NCBI GenBank assembly: GCA_031841125.1
Contig: CM063109.1
Location: forward strand, 1,774,321 to 1,838,320
Direction of reading: 5' to 3'
Length of the DNA stretch: 64,000 nt
Source of the DNA: Acanthococcus lagerstroemiae
Taxonomy: Eukaryota; Arthropoda; Insecta; Hemiptera; Eriococcidae
Part shown: positions 37,321 to 49,338 of the stretch, one piece after another
Position numbering within the stretch: position 1 is the stretch's first letter
Layout: each line of letters begins with the position of its first letter
Made by a program: the position numbers and the translations under genes
The notes under the pieces: model-generated
Database searches by the model: none
Told to the model about the DNA's origin: nothing
What the model saw: the letters and a program-made list of their open reading frames with translations, nothing else

Positions 37321-38720
37321 TCTGCCTGAAGCTCAATACAGTCTGAGAAGGATGTTACGTTTTAAATATTTTTATATCATCTGCGTTTAGTTCGGATTTT
37401 TTTACTTCACAAGTAACATAATTTACAACATGAAGCTTCGAAAGATCTTCACGAATAACAGAATTCTGAGTCAAATGAGCAGCCCTTTATTTTGCATGTT
37501 TCGCATATTTTGGCATTTACCGTATATTTGCACCAATTCTGCTTATTTTTCAATAATTTTTTCCAGAACGCGATTTTTCTAATTCTTTACTTAAAAATAC
37601 TAAAAATAATTCCCAACTCCGAAAGAAAGAAAGAAAAAAAAATGAAAAGACTTCGTGATTAATGAATTAGCAGAAAAGAATTTAGAAAAATATGTTCATT
37701 TGCATGCGAGATACCCTTTCTCTTGCTCACGTCGCGTTCATCAATTATCAAGAAATTACAAATCGGAGCAAATATCTCCCGAGTGCATCTCCTTCTGAAA
37801 AGAAGATGGTACTCCTTAGGTAGATATTTTGTTGGATCATTAATTTTGAAATTGGATAAAAATTATCGTAATGTATCCAACTTAATTTTTCCTTTAAAAT
37901 GATACCCATATCGCATTTGCATTTTACCTCATTCATAGTAAGTTGGGGGGAAAAGGGTAATTTGAAGGTCATTTATTTTCTGAATTCGATTTTGTTAAGA
38001 CACCCTGTACGTACGAATGCATACATACGTACGTATCTGAACACATACACGAGTACACGGTGACTAATGAAACGCGCCTCTGTATTTACGAGTATTTTGA
38101 CTTAGAAGTCGATCGAGATGCGACAAAGCAGCGTGTGTTCATTTGATAATTTCTTTTTGAGTAAAAATACTACCTCTTCCAAGTAGAGAGCTGAAACGTT
38201 CCACCAGCTTAGATTTTCAAATTAGACCGTGTCGAAGTACTCACATTGCGAATTTGTGAGGTCAGATTCTTGATCCTATTTTGGTTTGGGTCCTAATATT
38301 TGAATACGCGTATGTATCGGTTGAAATGAGCGAAGAGACGTAAATTGAGATTGGTTCAAAACTCCGATGAAAGTTTCGAAATCAAAATCCCATAAAATCA
38401 TCCCTCTCCCCCTTTCATTTGTCTCATGTACGAATGAACTTTCAATTTCGAGGTCTCAATCGGAGTTGAGTCGAAAATTTGATCGGATATTCGAAACCAA
38501 TGATCCGTGCTTCGATGCTTTGTTTTGATATGTTCTTATTTGAAAATTCTAAATTGGTTCAAGGTCTTTACCCCCCCCCCCCCCGCATTTCTTCGGGGAA
38601 TAAAAATTCTTTTCGCTCGAAAAAAAGCTAAACACCACTAAATCGAGATCTTGTTTCGTTGACTTTTGATTTGGGATACTTTTCGTACGGTCAATCTACT
38701 TAATATTTATATGCGATTTA

Positions 38721-39517
38721 CAGTAGAACCCCGGTTTTCCAAACTGATTGGGGAATTGGGTGCTTCGGATAATACTTTTTTTTTCAGTCTATTATAAATA
38801 GGGGCAAAAAGAACGAATGCACTGTATTATGAATAAAAATGACGTAGAAAAATGTACAAATGCTTTGGCTATAGAAAAAAAAATTGAAAAAATTCATCAT
38901 TTCAAAAATAGACCCGTGATTTTTGTGCAATATTTGCGACTCTTTTTCTGGCTGCACTGTCTCCATTTTCTCAACATCATGACGTCCGCAAACGGTGCCT
39001 CGTTTTGACTTTCTGTATACTTTACCACCTTTTGAAAAGCGTCAAATGCTTCCGCGTGAGTTACTGAAAGATGGCTCGTCCTTTCTTCTGCATCATTTTT
39101 GTCATCGTCATCGTCACTAGCGGTTTCTTCAGTCACCATTTGTATGATATCGTTGTCGGTAAGTTCGAAATCACGGTCATCAGACAACCACTCCAAAACG
39201 TCATTCTTGTTCGCATGTTCACATCCTGGTACGCGTTGCAGTTGGGGGATAAGCTCTCAATCCTCACTCGCAATTTCTTCTGTAGTTTCCACGCAACTGA
39301 CGTCGACGTTTTCATAACTAGCGCCTTCGTCCCACATGCCATTCGCTTTGTGGTGTAATAATTTCCTCAGAAATTTTACAAACATGAAGTTTTCGTGGAA
39401 TTCTTATAGAGAACTGTGGTACGTTCGAATGACACGGTAAATGTTCGGATAATCGGGAGGGGTTCTGGGGGCTTCGGATAATCGTGGTTCGGATATCGGA
39501 TAGCCGGGGTTCCGCTG
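38721..39517 (-). mobile_element. Tigger-type transposon remnant
   Basis: Ends are CAGTAGAACCCCGGTTTTCC and, inverted, CAGCGGAACCCCGGCTATCC, with TA on each side (38719..38720 and 39518..39519). The minus strand at 39196..38897 encodes the acidic tail of a Tigger/pogo transposase: EWLSDDRDFELTDNDIIQMV, then an Asp-rich run and HAEAFDAFQKVVKY. The DNA-binding and DDD catalytic parts are deleted. Confidence 0.85.
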
Positions 39518-40800
39518 TATTCGAAACTTTCGAATAAAAGGCGACGTTTTGCGCGAACTGATCGCCTATATAACCAAATCTTTTGCACTGAGATTTTCCG
39601 CTTCGCTAGAAAAGTGAAAAGACACGCATTATATCGTCACTCCTCTGTCGTGAAACACACTGTGCACGATTACAACCGTCGACAGCTGCGATTACGATTG
39701 CGATCGCGATCGAATACCTAAATGGCCGCGTCGAATGTTAAGTCACCGAAAGCTTCGCAAGCGTGGCTCCCGATGTACGTACGAGGTCATTCGAAGAGTG
39801 TTTTTACCACATACAGTAAGGACATGTTTTTAAACTGTTCTGGGAGCGCTAGAACCCTCAATTTGAAATTCCCATTTCAGTTGTTATGGTGCATATGCGT
39901 GAAATGCGAGGGCGTGATTCAACCGTAGAATTCGAAACTATTTTTTCGTGTCTTTATTTACAAATTAATTGTGCCAATACGAGTGAGTGGAGCGTGGAAT
40001 GGTAAGTCCTAGTTACGATAACAGATTTTGTAGCAGCGAGTATTTGCAAATGTGCCGTCGAATCTCCTCGAGTTTAATTTGACGAAATGACGAAGCAGTT
40101 TGTCGATGTTATCTTGCTTTTGAAAAGATACGAGTACGTGGTCACTCAGATAAATATTAATGTTCGGGAACGTGTTACTAGTTCGCAAACGTTTGCGATG
40201 CTTTTCCAAATACTCGACACCTCGATCCCCCTTACATCCTTCCTTCCGATGACGTGTGAGTAGAATATTTTGTGAGTTCGAAACGGGACCCATTTATCGG
40301 CCCACAATGGTAATGTTGAATTCACGAAGAAATATGCTGTTTGCACGAAATATATAAATGACAACCGCAGTAACGAGTACGAAACAGAAAAAGAAAGAGT
40401 TTGAAGAAAAAATTAAACTTCAGAACGCAATATAATTCACTTACACGATAAAATAAAATACGCCCGGAATTTTAATACCTTCTACACACAATGAAAAAAA
40501 GAGTCACAATATTACTGCGCCCGAAATAAAAAGTTTAAATTCTCGGCCTCCATATCATACTTGCCACAAATTTACAACTGCGCACAAATTAATGTCAAAA
40601 TAAAATTTTGGAGCAATAAAAATCTATGAATCGATTCTCCCTCTCCTCAGGAGCCACAAATTTAGATTAAGAGCCAAACCGATATCAAAAACGAATTCGT
40701 TGAGTTCGAAACCCCTCGATGATCTCGATGAGGTCATTCGCATAAATAATAGGTCTAAAAATTCCTAATGTACTGTAATAAAGGGTAATTCTTACATGCC
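39518..40800. other. Intergenic sequence, nothing assigned
   Basis: No supported exons. Open frames on both strands lack splice sites or recognisable similarity. Confidence 0.35.
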
Positions 40801-40809
40801 CACTCTTTT

Positions 40810-40890
40810 TTTGTTCTCTCAACCCGAGCCCTGAAATTCGCCGATTCGAGCATTACCTCAGAGCTCCGCTCTATGGCGTTTCTAGAGTAC
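40810..40890 (-). mobile_element. SINE 3' fragment (family of 6509..6727)
   Basis: CTCAACCCGAGCCCTG and CATTACCTCAGAG are shared with the SINE inserted in the R1-like LINE. Only the 3' part of the family is present. Confidence 0.6.
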
Positions 40891-41207
40891 TTAAGAAACA
40901 ATTCTTAATGACCGTTTTTATAGAAAATTGGATCCCTCTTAAACTCATGGATCTCCTATCTCCACGAGTATGTACGTTATCCGCGATGACGTATAATTTT
41001 TGTGTTTAAACAACATAATATACCGTATGCAAGTCATTTCGCGATATCGATTTTAAAACTCGTCATTCAAACTTTTTTTTTCGTGGCTTCACATTTCGTT
41101 CAATCACATTTTTTATTTCGTGCTATTTAATACTTCCCGTTCGAAACTAAATACCCGTACAGTTACCCGATTGACATTGGAGTTTGATGTACAATGACTC
41201 TCTCGAT

Positions 41208-41378
41208 CAGTGGCGTAGCTAGGGGTTTCCCAGGGGGGGGGGGCACAATAAGATTTTCAGGGAAGAAAAAGTCGAAAATTGCAGTATTTTTAAAAAAAAT
41301 CGCCAATATTAGAGGACTATGTGAAAATATTGGGGGGGGGGACGTGCCCTCCTGTGCCACCCCGACGCTACGTCACTG
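41208..41378. mobile_element. hAT miniature element with exact 8-bp duplication
   Basis: CAGTGGCGTAGCTAG opens it, and the inverse of CAGTGACGTAGCGTC closes it. CTCTCGAT occurs directly outside both ends (41200..41207 and 41379..41386). Runs of 11 and 10 G (41233..41243, 41332..41341) lie just inside. It is 171 bp long and non-coding. Confidence 0.9.
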
Positions 41379-41914
41379 CTCTCGATTCTTGAGCCGAAAA
41401 TTTGGAGTACAACATTAAGAGCGCGTAATGCGGACCGTAGTTTTAGCTAACTACAGTCTCTTACTTATGTTTTCGAATCTCGTATGTTCGCGTCATTTAG
41501 TTTCGTCCAATTCTTCGTGAGTCATCGTTTACATTAAGAACTTCGGTCAGCTTCTTTCTTGGTAATAATTATGTAACGAAGAATCGACCTATCGACTATT
41601 TATTATCGCGCATACTCCACGTTTATCCGAGTGTGTAATTTTCAATGTGGCTTTCGGCCAGCGAAGCAATACCGGTTTTGTGTTAGCCGCATTGCGGCAG
41701 ACGTACCGCTGTCGATTGTTTCGACGATGGTAATTTATATGCTGAGATGACGCGATGCGGTGCGATTCGATTAGCTCCGCGGTCAACAATACGCGGTATG
41801 TGCCGCGTCTATACGTGCTGTTGTGGTGAAAAAATTCCGGAAGTCCAATCTGATCAGAATTCTAAATCCCGTAGTCGAGGAGACATTCCGAATTATTTCG
41901 ATATGTAGTATGTA

Positions 41915-42091
41915 CAGGACCGCCAAGAGCCAAACCGGGCCCGAGGAAAAAAATCTGTGGGCCTACACGGAAATTATTTGCTCGTAAAAAGGCATATTTT
42001 CTATTTGATAGTTATAATTTCTGTGACACTGCGGGCCCTCTCGAAAAACCCGGGCCCGGCGGAAAAAGTACCCCCCCTCACGGAGGCCCTG
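41915..42091. mobile_element. hAT-type miniature element with exact 8-bp duplication
   Basis: CAGGACCGCC on the left pairs loosely with the inverted right end CAGGGCCTCC. AGTATGTA flanks both sides exactly (41907..41914 and 42092..42099). The interior contains GGGCCCG and a short C run. It is 177 bp long and non-coding. Confidence 0.8.
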
Positions 42092-42272
42092 AGTATGTAC
42101 CTACGAGTGTGGTGATACTTGGTAGCTGCCTCAAATTACGAATTAGGTGCCTCCTGAGTCCAGACGTATACTATTCGGCATCCGTAATGTGTTTTTTGCT
42201 TTCAACTTGTGTCCTGCATTCAGTAAGTCCGTCGACGCGAAATGAACAAATAGCCGAGAAATCAGTTTTTTA

Positions 42273-42530
42273 AATTAGACGCTGTTAAGCGTGAGGCAAT
42301 CAACCGAAATTTGTAAACAAAATGAGTTACTAGTATCGTTGGAAAGAGCGTAACGAGTAGAATTTTTCAAAATTCGGCCCCCGATTCATAAATGTGTACT
42401 CGCGTTGAAAAAAGCTTATCAGTGAACACTATGTCGTATAATTTCTACATGACTCTTCAACTTCGAATCACGTGTTCTCAAAAAACAGATTTTGCCGGTT
42501 GGTTCCCTTACGCTGCACAGCGTCCAATTC
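42273..42530. mobile_element. Miniature palindromic element, copy 2
   Basis: AATTAGACGCTGT at the left and, inverted, AATTGGACGCTGT at the right form the termini. The body is homologous to 26384..26629, about 80 percent by eye. The internal GTTCAACAAAAGG arm of copy 1 is changed here. Confidence 0.7.
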
Positions 42531-45500
42531 TATATGAGACCCCTCCTTTTCCATCAGGTCTTTTACTTTTCATAATCGGCGTATAATGTCAACAACGAAT
42601 TCGGTGACATTGAAAACCTATTTGATGTCCATAAATATTGTAGTTTACGATAATGTTGATTGTTGACTCCCGTTCCTGATCAGGCTTGAACTTGGGATCT
42701 AGTCAGTATCAAAAATGAATTCGGTGGGTTTGAAAACCTGAAAGAAAATTTATGGATTCCATTTATTCTTGCGAACGGTCTACAAAATCATTATTACTGT
42801 TTGCGTTCCTCCAAAGTCACACGCGGTCTCATTATTGTCGTATCGTAGGGGTACGGGTGAGGGTAGTGAAAAATGTCCGGAAGTGAAAATATATTGTGGT
42901 GAGGAAGTAACGCCCCGGAAAATCAACATTCGTTCGTTGGCTGAACTCCGTGACATGAAGAAAGCCTTCCAAAAATGACGCCCCCCCCCCCGATACGAGT
43001 CATGTTAGAGCGTTGTAATACACTACGCTGTTTGAACACCCCTTCGTTTTTGGCCTTCTGTGACAGATACGAGAGAATAGTGGAAGTACATTTTTGTGTA
43101 ATATTCAACTTTCATTAATTGAGCCGTTTCAAAGAAAATAGTCTAAGTGCCAAACATACGAAAATCGCGATGATCCACGGTATATGAAGTCCGAAGTATC
43201 ACCGATCTGCCACTGTCATTCCATTCCTTGAAGACCTAATTGCATCCTTTCCATAATGTCCTCAAGAGCGCATCTCTGTAAGTCCAACATTTTGACGCTA
43301 AGAAAAAAATCATGTTTTACGAGAAAAAAATAATAATTTGGGCTCTTAGACTACTTTTTTCAGAATATACTTGATTTTGTTCGGAGTGCTTTTTCGATAT
43401 TGAACGACTTATGGTTGAGGAGTTATGCTTGAAAATCTGAAGGTATTCGGTCCTCGCTAAGGAGTTATGGGGCTCGCGGTCTTTGTAACATTTCTTATAG
43501 TATTCCGTAGTGTGTGAATTAAAGGTGTGCCAAGTGGCGTATTTACATTGAGAAATACGCGGAGTACTCCCTCTTTCCCTTTTGTCATTTCATCTCCGGG
43601 TAAATTACTGCTAGATCGTTTCTTGTTGAATAAATTAATTTATGAATTCGGAGAGTGAAGTCGATACCTACCATCTTATTTCTCTTATTTCAAAAACTGG
43701 TCTCTCGGCTATCTGCACATTTGGCGCAGACAAACATACTGAATGCAAGACCCAAGTTGAAGATCTCGGCTCTCTGAGCCTGGGGGTACGCAGTTTTTTT
43801 AAAATTTTCATTTTAAAAAAAGAAAAGAAAAAAGAGCGATGCTGTATTTTGAATACTGCCGCTGAAGTTGAAACAATCATCCTAACTGCCGCGCTGGCTT
43901 TGTTCTGTTGTATAGACTACTTGTTGGCGAACGAATGCACTTGCATTCTACATCCTGCTCGGTAATTTTTGTGTAGATTTATTCTCGATTCATTCGTCGC
44001 GCTTCCAGTACTCGCGAAGTCAACAAGTGGAACTGTATAAACGAAAATTACGTACGAGTACGTAAAATAACACCAACAATGTTTGTTTTCATCGCGCGTT
44101 TACACGGTGTAATTACCTATGTACTCTGTGCTTGTACACCGCTAGTGCGCTAGTAGGTCGCCGGTTGGTCATTTCAATGTAACTTACACACGTAGTAGGT
44201 ACCTAACTGCCTACATTGTACGACTGTACGGCAAACTGGTTTCGTGCTGACGCGACCTCAGTCTTTAGTAGGTGTAGGTGGTAGATAATCACTCGGCTGG
44301 CACTCTGAATCGAAAATGAACTCGTCTGGCTGGAATTCCGCCATGCCAATTGTCAAAAAGTTTTAGCTAGTACGCGCTGCTGACGATTGACGAGTAAATT
44401 GTGGAATGAACTAGTGTACTCGTACATAGTACGTATGTACAAAGAATCTTGCGTATGTGTAGTTGTCGACAATCGCACCGTTACAAAACTACATATATAC
44501 GCGACGATAAATTCAGCCAGTCGAGCCTTGTCTCGATGTAGATTTTTTTTTCCTTTTCTTTTTTTGCCGATGATGCCGGTGGCCGATGGTATAAGAGTTA
44601 CTTCTTCCTCCCATTTTACGCCTTCATTCAAGCGTAGCAGGCAGAGCGCGAAAATCTGAAATTTGACCCGAATCCGTGGACGACATTTGTTGAGGCCGTG
44701 CTCGGTGGAAGGTGAGGAAAAAGAAATGGGCGTCCTACATCCTGCGTGTGTACTCCGCAGGACGCGGTATGGCATTTAAAACACGCGCGCGTGACAGAGA
44801 AAGAAAAGTGAGTGGGAGGGAGGAGGGGGGGGGGAGAGACTCGGCGCACTGTGTGCTTCGTTAACTGAGTTCTGTACGTCTGCCGAACTGCGAACTCGGC
44901 TGAAAATGCGAATAATACACGCCGCCGTAGTCGATCGATCCGCCAGCCGAGTGAGAAACGATGAGTGGGTGGTGTGGTGGTGGAACAAGAAAATATCATT
45001 TTGTCTCTGTACTGTTGTTAGGTCGTTTTCCAACAATAGCGAATGTTCGGCGTGCCGCCGCCGTTGCTCCAGATTCACCACAGACCACAGTTGGTTTGTT
45101 ATAACGATGTTGAACATGAATTACGGTTTTCTGCATTCTGCACTCCTCATCGAGTGCTATACGATGCCAAAGGGCAGTCGAGTGCGTTTCTTGCAATATA
45201 TTTTGAAGAAGAAGCGGACAAAATGGAAAGCCGTGAAAAAGACTATTCGCGAATGGTTCGCGTTAATAGACTTTTTTTTTTTTTTTTGCCCACTATAGTA
45301 GATACATGAACTTAACTGCACTCGTTGTTGATGATTGTTAGAAAAAAAAATTTGTCTCGTGTGTATTCCGAGGGTGAGCTCTGTTTTGTCTCTCAGTAGC
45401 GCCCAACATATCTCGCAGAAGAGTTCCATCGCGTCTATTTCTGTTTTTTGTCCGTTCTATCCCGTTCATGATTTGCAGTATTTTCACCGAATCAGTTCAA

Positions 45501-46391
45501 TCGCTCCGAACTCCGAGGTAAGGCAAAATGAAGGTTGAATTTCGCACTACGCTATCGGAAGATCGTAATACATAATATTATACATACTGTAAAGGTTGCC
45601 GTACGAACCAAAACTGATAGTGATCGTCACACGAGTCGCAATCGTTGACTTGCAACCGCGTTGCATACCTACCTACGCTTCTTTCAAAGTATGCGAGTAA
45701 AGGTTTTCAAGAAGATATTTGTACATACTAGGTATCTTCTTTCCAGGGGTTCCCTGTAAGCGATAGAACCCTCTTGAAAACCAGTATTCGATCTAGAGTT
45801 CGAGTAAATTTTCCCGCAAAGGCAAATGCGAAATTTTGAAATCCTTGGACCTCTTCCTGGGGTACTTAATGCAAATATCCGAGATTAGTCTTGCCGGACC
45901 CATGAAGTCCATGTTCACTGCGTGAAACGTCGCGTTGCGAATTTTGAATCATTGGGTGAGAAAAAACTAGAAATGAAGTACGTAATCAGTATGTGTTGAT
46001 ATCCGGATGTTCACAGGCCCTCTGCTTTTTAGGGTGTCTGTCCGCGCACAGCGCTGCAAGCACCCTATTGCAAATCGAATTTTCAATAAATACCAGTGAA
46101 TTGTTTACAGATGATAGTTCAGTTTCATGTTACAATACGACCTCTTTACAGATTCTCCGTCAATTGCTGCCATCTATCAGGAAGTCGGTCTACTATTATG
46201 AATATTTCCTCTCTGTTATGAATGCAACTTGGAAAGATGAAAACAAAAGATTCTCGTTCTGGCTTATGCTCGTATTTGTTTTATCGCATAGATGGTGGTA
46301 CCGTGTCTGATTATTAGCTCTCCAAAGGTTCAATATTTCAGATTTGCTTTTGTTTTATCAATACCAGTGTAGGACGTTAGCGTAATAACAC
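42531..46391. other. Gene-poor sequence, no supported gene
   Basis: Includes a CpG-rich part at about 44700..45100 with many overlapping open frames on both strands and a G10 run (44825..44834). This could be promoter-like DNA. None of the frames carries recognisable protein sequence. C11 lies at 42981..42991. Confidence 0.3.
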
Positions 46392-46447
46392 CAGGGATGC
46401 GGAGAAGCCGGTAGCTGGAAGTCAGAAGCCGGAAGTTTTTGCAGTTT

Positions 46448-46580
46448 TAAAGTCTGGTCCAGTTAAGAAACATAATTTGCAACGCGCAATACTCATCGAT
46501 AATGGGCATTTTAAAGTTGGAGGGAAAGGACGAGTTCAAGAACACGTTATCAGCCATCAGCGCCGTGAAGGAATTATTTT
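46448..46580. mobile_element. Truncated copy of the 47508..47660 element
   Basis: Starts TAAAGTCTGGTCCAGTTA and runs in close similarity to the complete copy through AGCGCCGTGAA. It loses the right terminus where the SINE fragment starts. It is nested in 46392..46953. Confidence 0.75.
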
Positions 46581-46582
46581 TC

Positions 46583-46632
46583 ATTGCTCTCACCCGAGCC
46601 CTGGAACCGCCCAGACTTGAGGATAATTTTGA
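46583..46632 (-). mobile_element. SINE 3' scrap
   Basis: GCTCTCACCCGAGCCCTGGA matches the SINE tails at 6524 and 40816. Only about 50 bp is present. Confidence 0.5.
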
Positions 46633-47063
46633 AAAGCCAGAAGTTGGAAGCTGAATGAGTTGAAAGCTGGAAGTCGGAAGCAACAGCTGAAAGTTCTTCT
46701 GCTTCCAATCAGTTTTTTACAATTTTATGAAAAGTGTTTTTTTTTTTGTTTTTTTTTAAATCTAAAAAAGTAGAAGAAAAAGAGAGAAAAAATGGTTAAT
46801 GAAAGTGAAGTTTTGAGAATAAGCAAGAGAAGCTGGGAGCCGAAAATAAAATAGGAAGTTAGAAGTTCATATACTAAGTCTGGAAGCTGAAGGCGAGAAT
46901 TGGAGGCTAGAAGCCGAAAGCGGAAGCTGTATCATTCAGCTTCAGCATCCCCGATACTCTGAACCGACCTTTTAAAAATGAAGTGGCGAAAAGCTCATTT
47001 TATTGACTTTAACTTATTAGCTAGTCAATGAATGCAGTAGAAAACACCCTCTTACTACCTCGC

Positions 47064-47440
47064 CAGGGTTGCCACTTTCTGGAAAACCGGGAAAAGTCAG
47101 GGAATTTGGTCAGTCAGGGAAAAGTCAGGGAATTTTCATTTAAGTCAGGGAAATTTTCTGAAAATAACAAACGAGTTTGTATTTTATCAGAGTAAACTTT
47201 TTTTATCATAACATAAGAATAATGATAATCTATTCGCAAATGAAATAGTCTATAATATTGAAAAAATATTACATAAATTACATCTGTACCTTCTTCTTCT
47301 CGATAGCGATTTTTTTAAAATCTGTATTGTAAAAAATTTCTGTGACTCTCCTCCCTCTGGACTTCTCGGAATCCTGTAAAAAAGTTGGAAAACCGGGAAA
47401 AGTCAGGGAAAATCAGTCCTGAAAAATAGTGGCAACCCTG
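47064..47440. mobile_element. Non-autonomous element with CAGGGTTGCCACT termini
   Basis: CAGGGTTGCCACT begins it and AGTGGCAACCCTG ends it, exact inverses over 13 bp. Both ends contain repeated AAAAGTCAGGGAA words. CTCGC stands immediately outside each end (47059..47063 and 47441..47445), so the target duplication would be 5 bp rather than the 8 bp of most hAT elements. It is non-coding. Confidence 0.75.
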
Positions 47441-47507
47441 CTCGCTATTTGCGAGGTAGCTTTTTTGTGTGTGTGTTTAGTCTCTCGCCATCGTAACTCG
47501 TTACGTT

Positions 47508-47660
47508 TAAAGTCTGGTCCTGTTAAAAAACATAATTTGCAACTCGCAATACACATCGATAATGGGCATTCTGAAGTTGGAGGGGAAAGACGAGTTCAAG
47601 AACACGGATAATTCATCAGCGCCGTGAAAGAATTATGTTTCTAAACTGGACCAGACCTTA
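47508..47660. mobile_element. Short inverted-repeat element, complete copy
   Basis: TAAAGTCTGGTCCTGTTA and the inverted right end TAAGGTCTGGTCCAGTTT pair over about 26 bp, continuing into AAACATAA. The body is 153 bp and non-coding. A second copy lies at 46448. Confidence 0.8.
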
Positions 47661-47750
47661 GTTCGACATTTACTTTGCTGATAGGCTTATCTGTGACAAT
47701 TGAAACAAATGAATGAAGAGTATTTCCTAATGTAGCTAGCTACTTCACGG

Positions 47751-48201
47751 CAGGGACTGAAAGCCGAATGATAAAACTTTCGCATTCGGCTTTAGCTTTT
47801 GACCTTAAAAAATACGGCTTCCGCTTTCGGCTTTAAACTTAATTAGCTTTTGATGGCTTTAGCTTTCATGTCAAAATCGTTCGGCTTTCCTGCTTTTGAC
47901 TTCCGGATTTTCGGGCAATTTTTACAGTAATAACAATATTGATGAATAATGTTCAGAAACGAGAAATTAAAACAATGTTTCGATCTCCCGAATCTTTCCG
48001 CACGAATCGCGTAATATACTGTATTTCTCTTGTTTGTTTCGCCACTTTGCCACTTTTTGGTTTTCGGGAAAAGGTCGAAAAATCGGAAAAAGTTTCGGCT
48101 ATTGCTTTCGACTTTCGGCTTTTAAACCCAATCGGCTTCCGACTTGCGGCTTTGGCTTTCATGCCAAAATCATTTAGCTTTCGGCTAACTTTCAATCTCT
48201 G
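47751..48201. mobile_element. hAT miniature element related to 17099..18102
   Basis: CAGGGACTGAAAG on the left pairs with the inverted CAGAGATTGAAAG. The flanks CTTCACGG (47743..47750) and CTTCGCGG (48202..48209) differ at one position. The interior repeats GGCTTTCGG and shares GACCTTAAAAAATA-type sequence with the larger hAT at 17099. No transposase. Confidence 0.8.
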
Positions 48202-48327
48202 CTTCGCGGTCAGCTTGAATGATGGAACGATTGTTGGTGTATAGTATACCGGTATTTATGTTTCATGTAACTGCTGTCGCGAACTTCCCTTTTTCGGCCG
48301 TGTGTGCACGGAAAGCTCGGGCAAATA

Positions 48328-48478
48328 ATGAAACTGAAACTGGTAGGCTAGGTTGACTGAAGCCTGAAACTGGGTTGGCTCTGACTTCGAAGGAGCCGAA
48401 ACTGGAAACTGATTGAGAGAAACTGGAAACTGAGGTGAGCCCCGATTTAGAATGGCTCGAAACTGGTGTTCTCAGACC
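48328..48478. repeat. Degenerate GAAACTGG repeat array
   Basis: GAAACTGG or close variants occur about seven times in 150 bp, separated by GGCTC and CTGA words. It resembles a subterminal array of the neighbouring hAT families, but no termini were found. Confidence 0.5.
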
Positions 48479-48767
48479 AACGCGAAAGATCACAGAAACG
48501 GTCGCGAGCTTTAAGATGAATTTAATTCAAACTTTACAACTAACATGCAAATCACATACAACGGTACTTCGACTTACAGACGTAACGCAACTCCGCGTAG
48601 AGACTGGCCACCTGCAGCCGGACGTACAGTTTGAAGTGTACGTACGAATGTATGTATACGTGCACATCCTTATCTGTGAACGTTCGTTAAAAACTTCTTA
48701 GCTAACTGCAAAAATTAGCTAAAACCCACAATTTTGGCTTAGGACGTCATACTGCTGTTCAGGGGCA

Positions 48768-48821
48768 GTATTATTGAAACGGGATGTTATCCGTAACATC
48801 GCGAAAACGTTTCAATAATAC
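48768..48821. repeat. 54-bp near-perfect hairpin
   Basis: GTATTATTGAAACG at the left is exactly inverted at the right (CGTTTCAATAATAC). Inside, GATGTTA and TAACATC form a second stem. It could be a tiny inverted-repeat element. Confidence 0.75.
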
Positions 48822-49338
48822 CACTCCACAGGGCAGTAGTCATGATGGCATGAGGACGGATTGCCTTTTTTAGAGTCGGCCAGATTGACACAATTTTAGG
48901 TACTCAGTTAGCAGAATGACGCATCTTCAAAGGTTTTTTTTTTGCAAAATTTTTGATTTTTACATTTTTGCAATAAGTCTCCTTTCATTTTCACAGAACT
49001 CCCTACTTTCGACGAATATCCTGATGGTATATTGTTTTAATTTTTAATTTTGATTGTTGTGAAATTCGAAGAGAGGGGGGGGGGAGGGAGAAAAACGTAT
49101 AACGCGCGTATGGAAAATTACTGCGGTTGAGATGGAAATGGATAAATTTATGTGGAAATGTAACTCTTGCCGAGGGTATATTTTTTCGAGTGAGACAACC
49201 CGTAATACTCTACAATCTCAAACCGCGGAGCTGTAACAAAACGAAAACTTCGATGCCGTTTTTCTAGAAACAGTACTTTTGGTTATACGTCTTTCTATCA
49301 TCCGTGATTGCGATCACGATGGCGAAATATTCGCTTAC

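Larger units (their letters stand above)
46392..46953. mobile_element. hAT-like non-autonomous element with GGAAGC repeats, interrupted
   Basis: CAGGGATGCGGAGAAGCCGG on the left pairs with the inverted right end CGGGGATGCTGAAGC. Both sides hold many GGAAGC/AAGCCGGAAG words, the style of the GGCTTTCGG elements at 17099 and 47751. A copy of the 47508 element and a SINE scrap are inserted in it. The edges do not show a matching 8-bp duplication. Confidence 0.5.

Noticed and set aside
44353..45430. Cluster of overlapping open frames on both strands
   Set aside because: All arise in CpG-rich DNA with few stops. None resembles a protein or has matching splice neighbours.
45780..45950. Minus-strand segment reading NATFHAVNMDFMGPARLISD
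   Set aside because: It looks protein-like and I considered it as the next exon of the candidate gene, but no acceptor gives the needed phase 0 without a stop. It may be part of a repeat.
45993..46310. Plus-strand 105-codon frame
   Set aside because: No similarity and no supporting neighbours; hydrophobic tail only.
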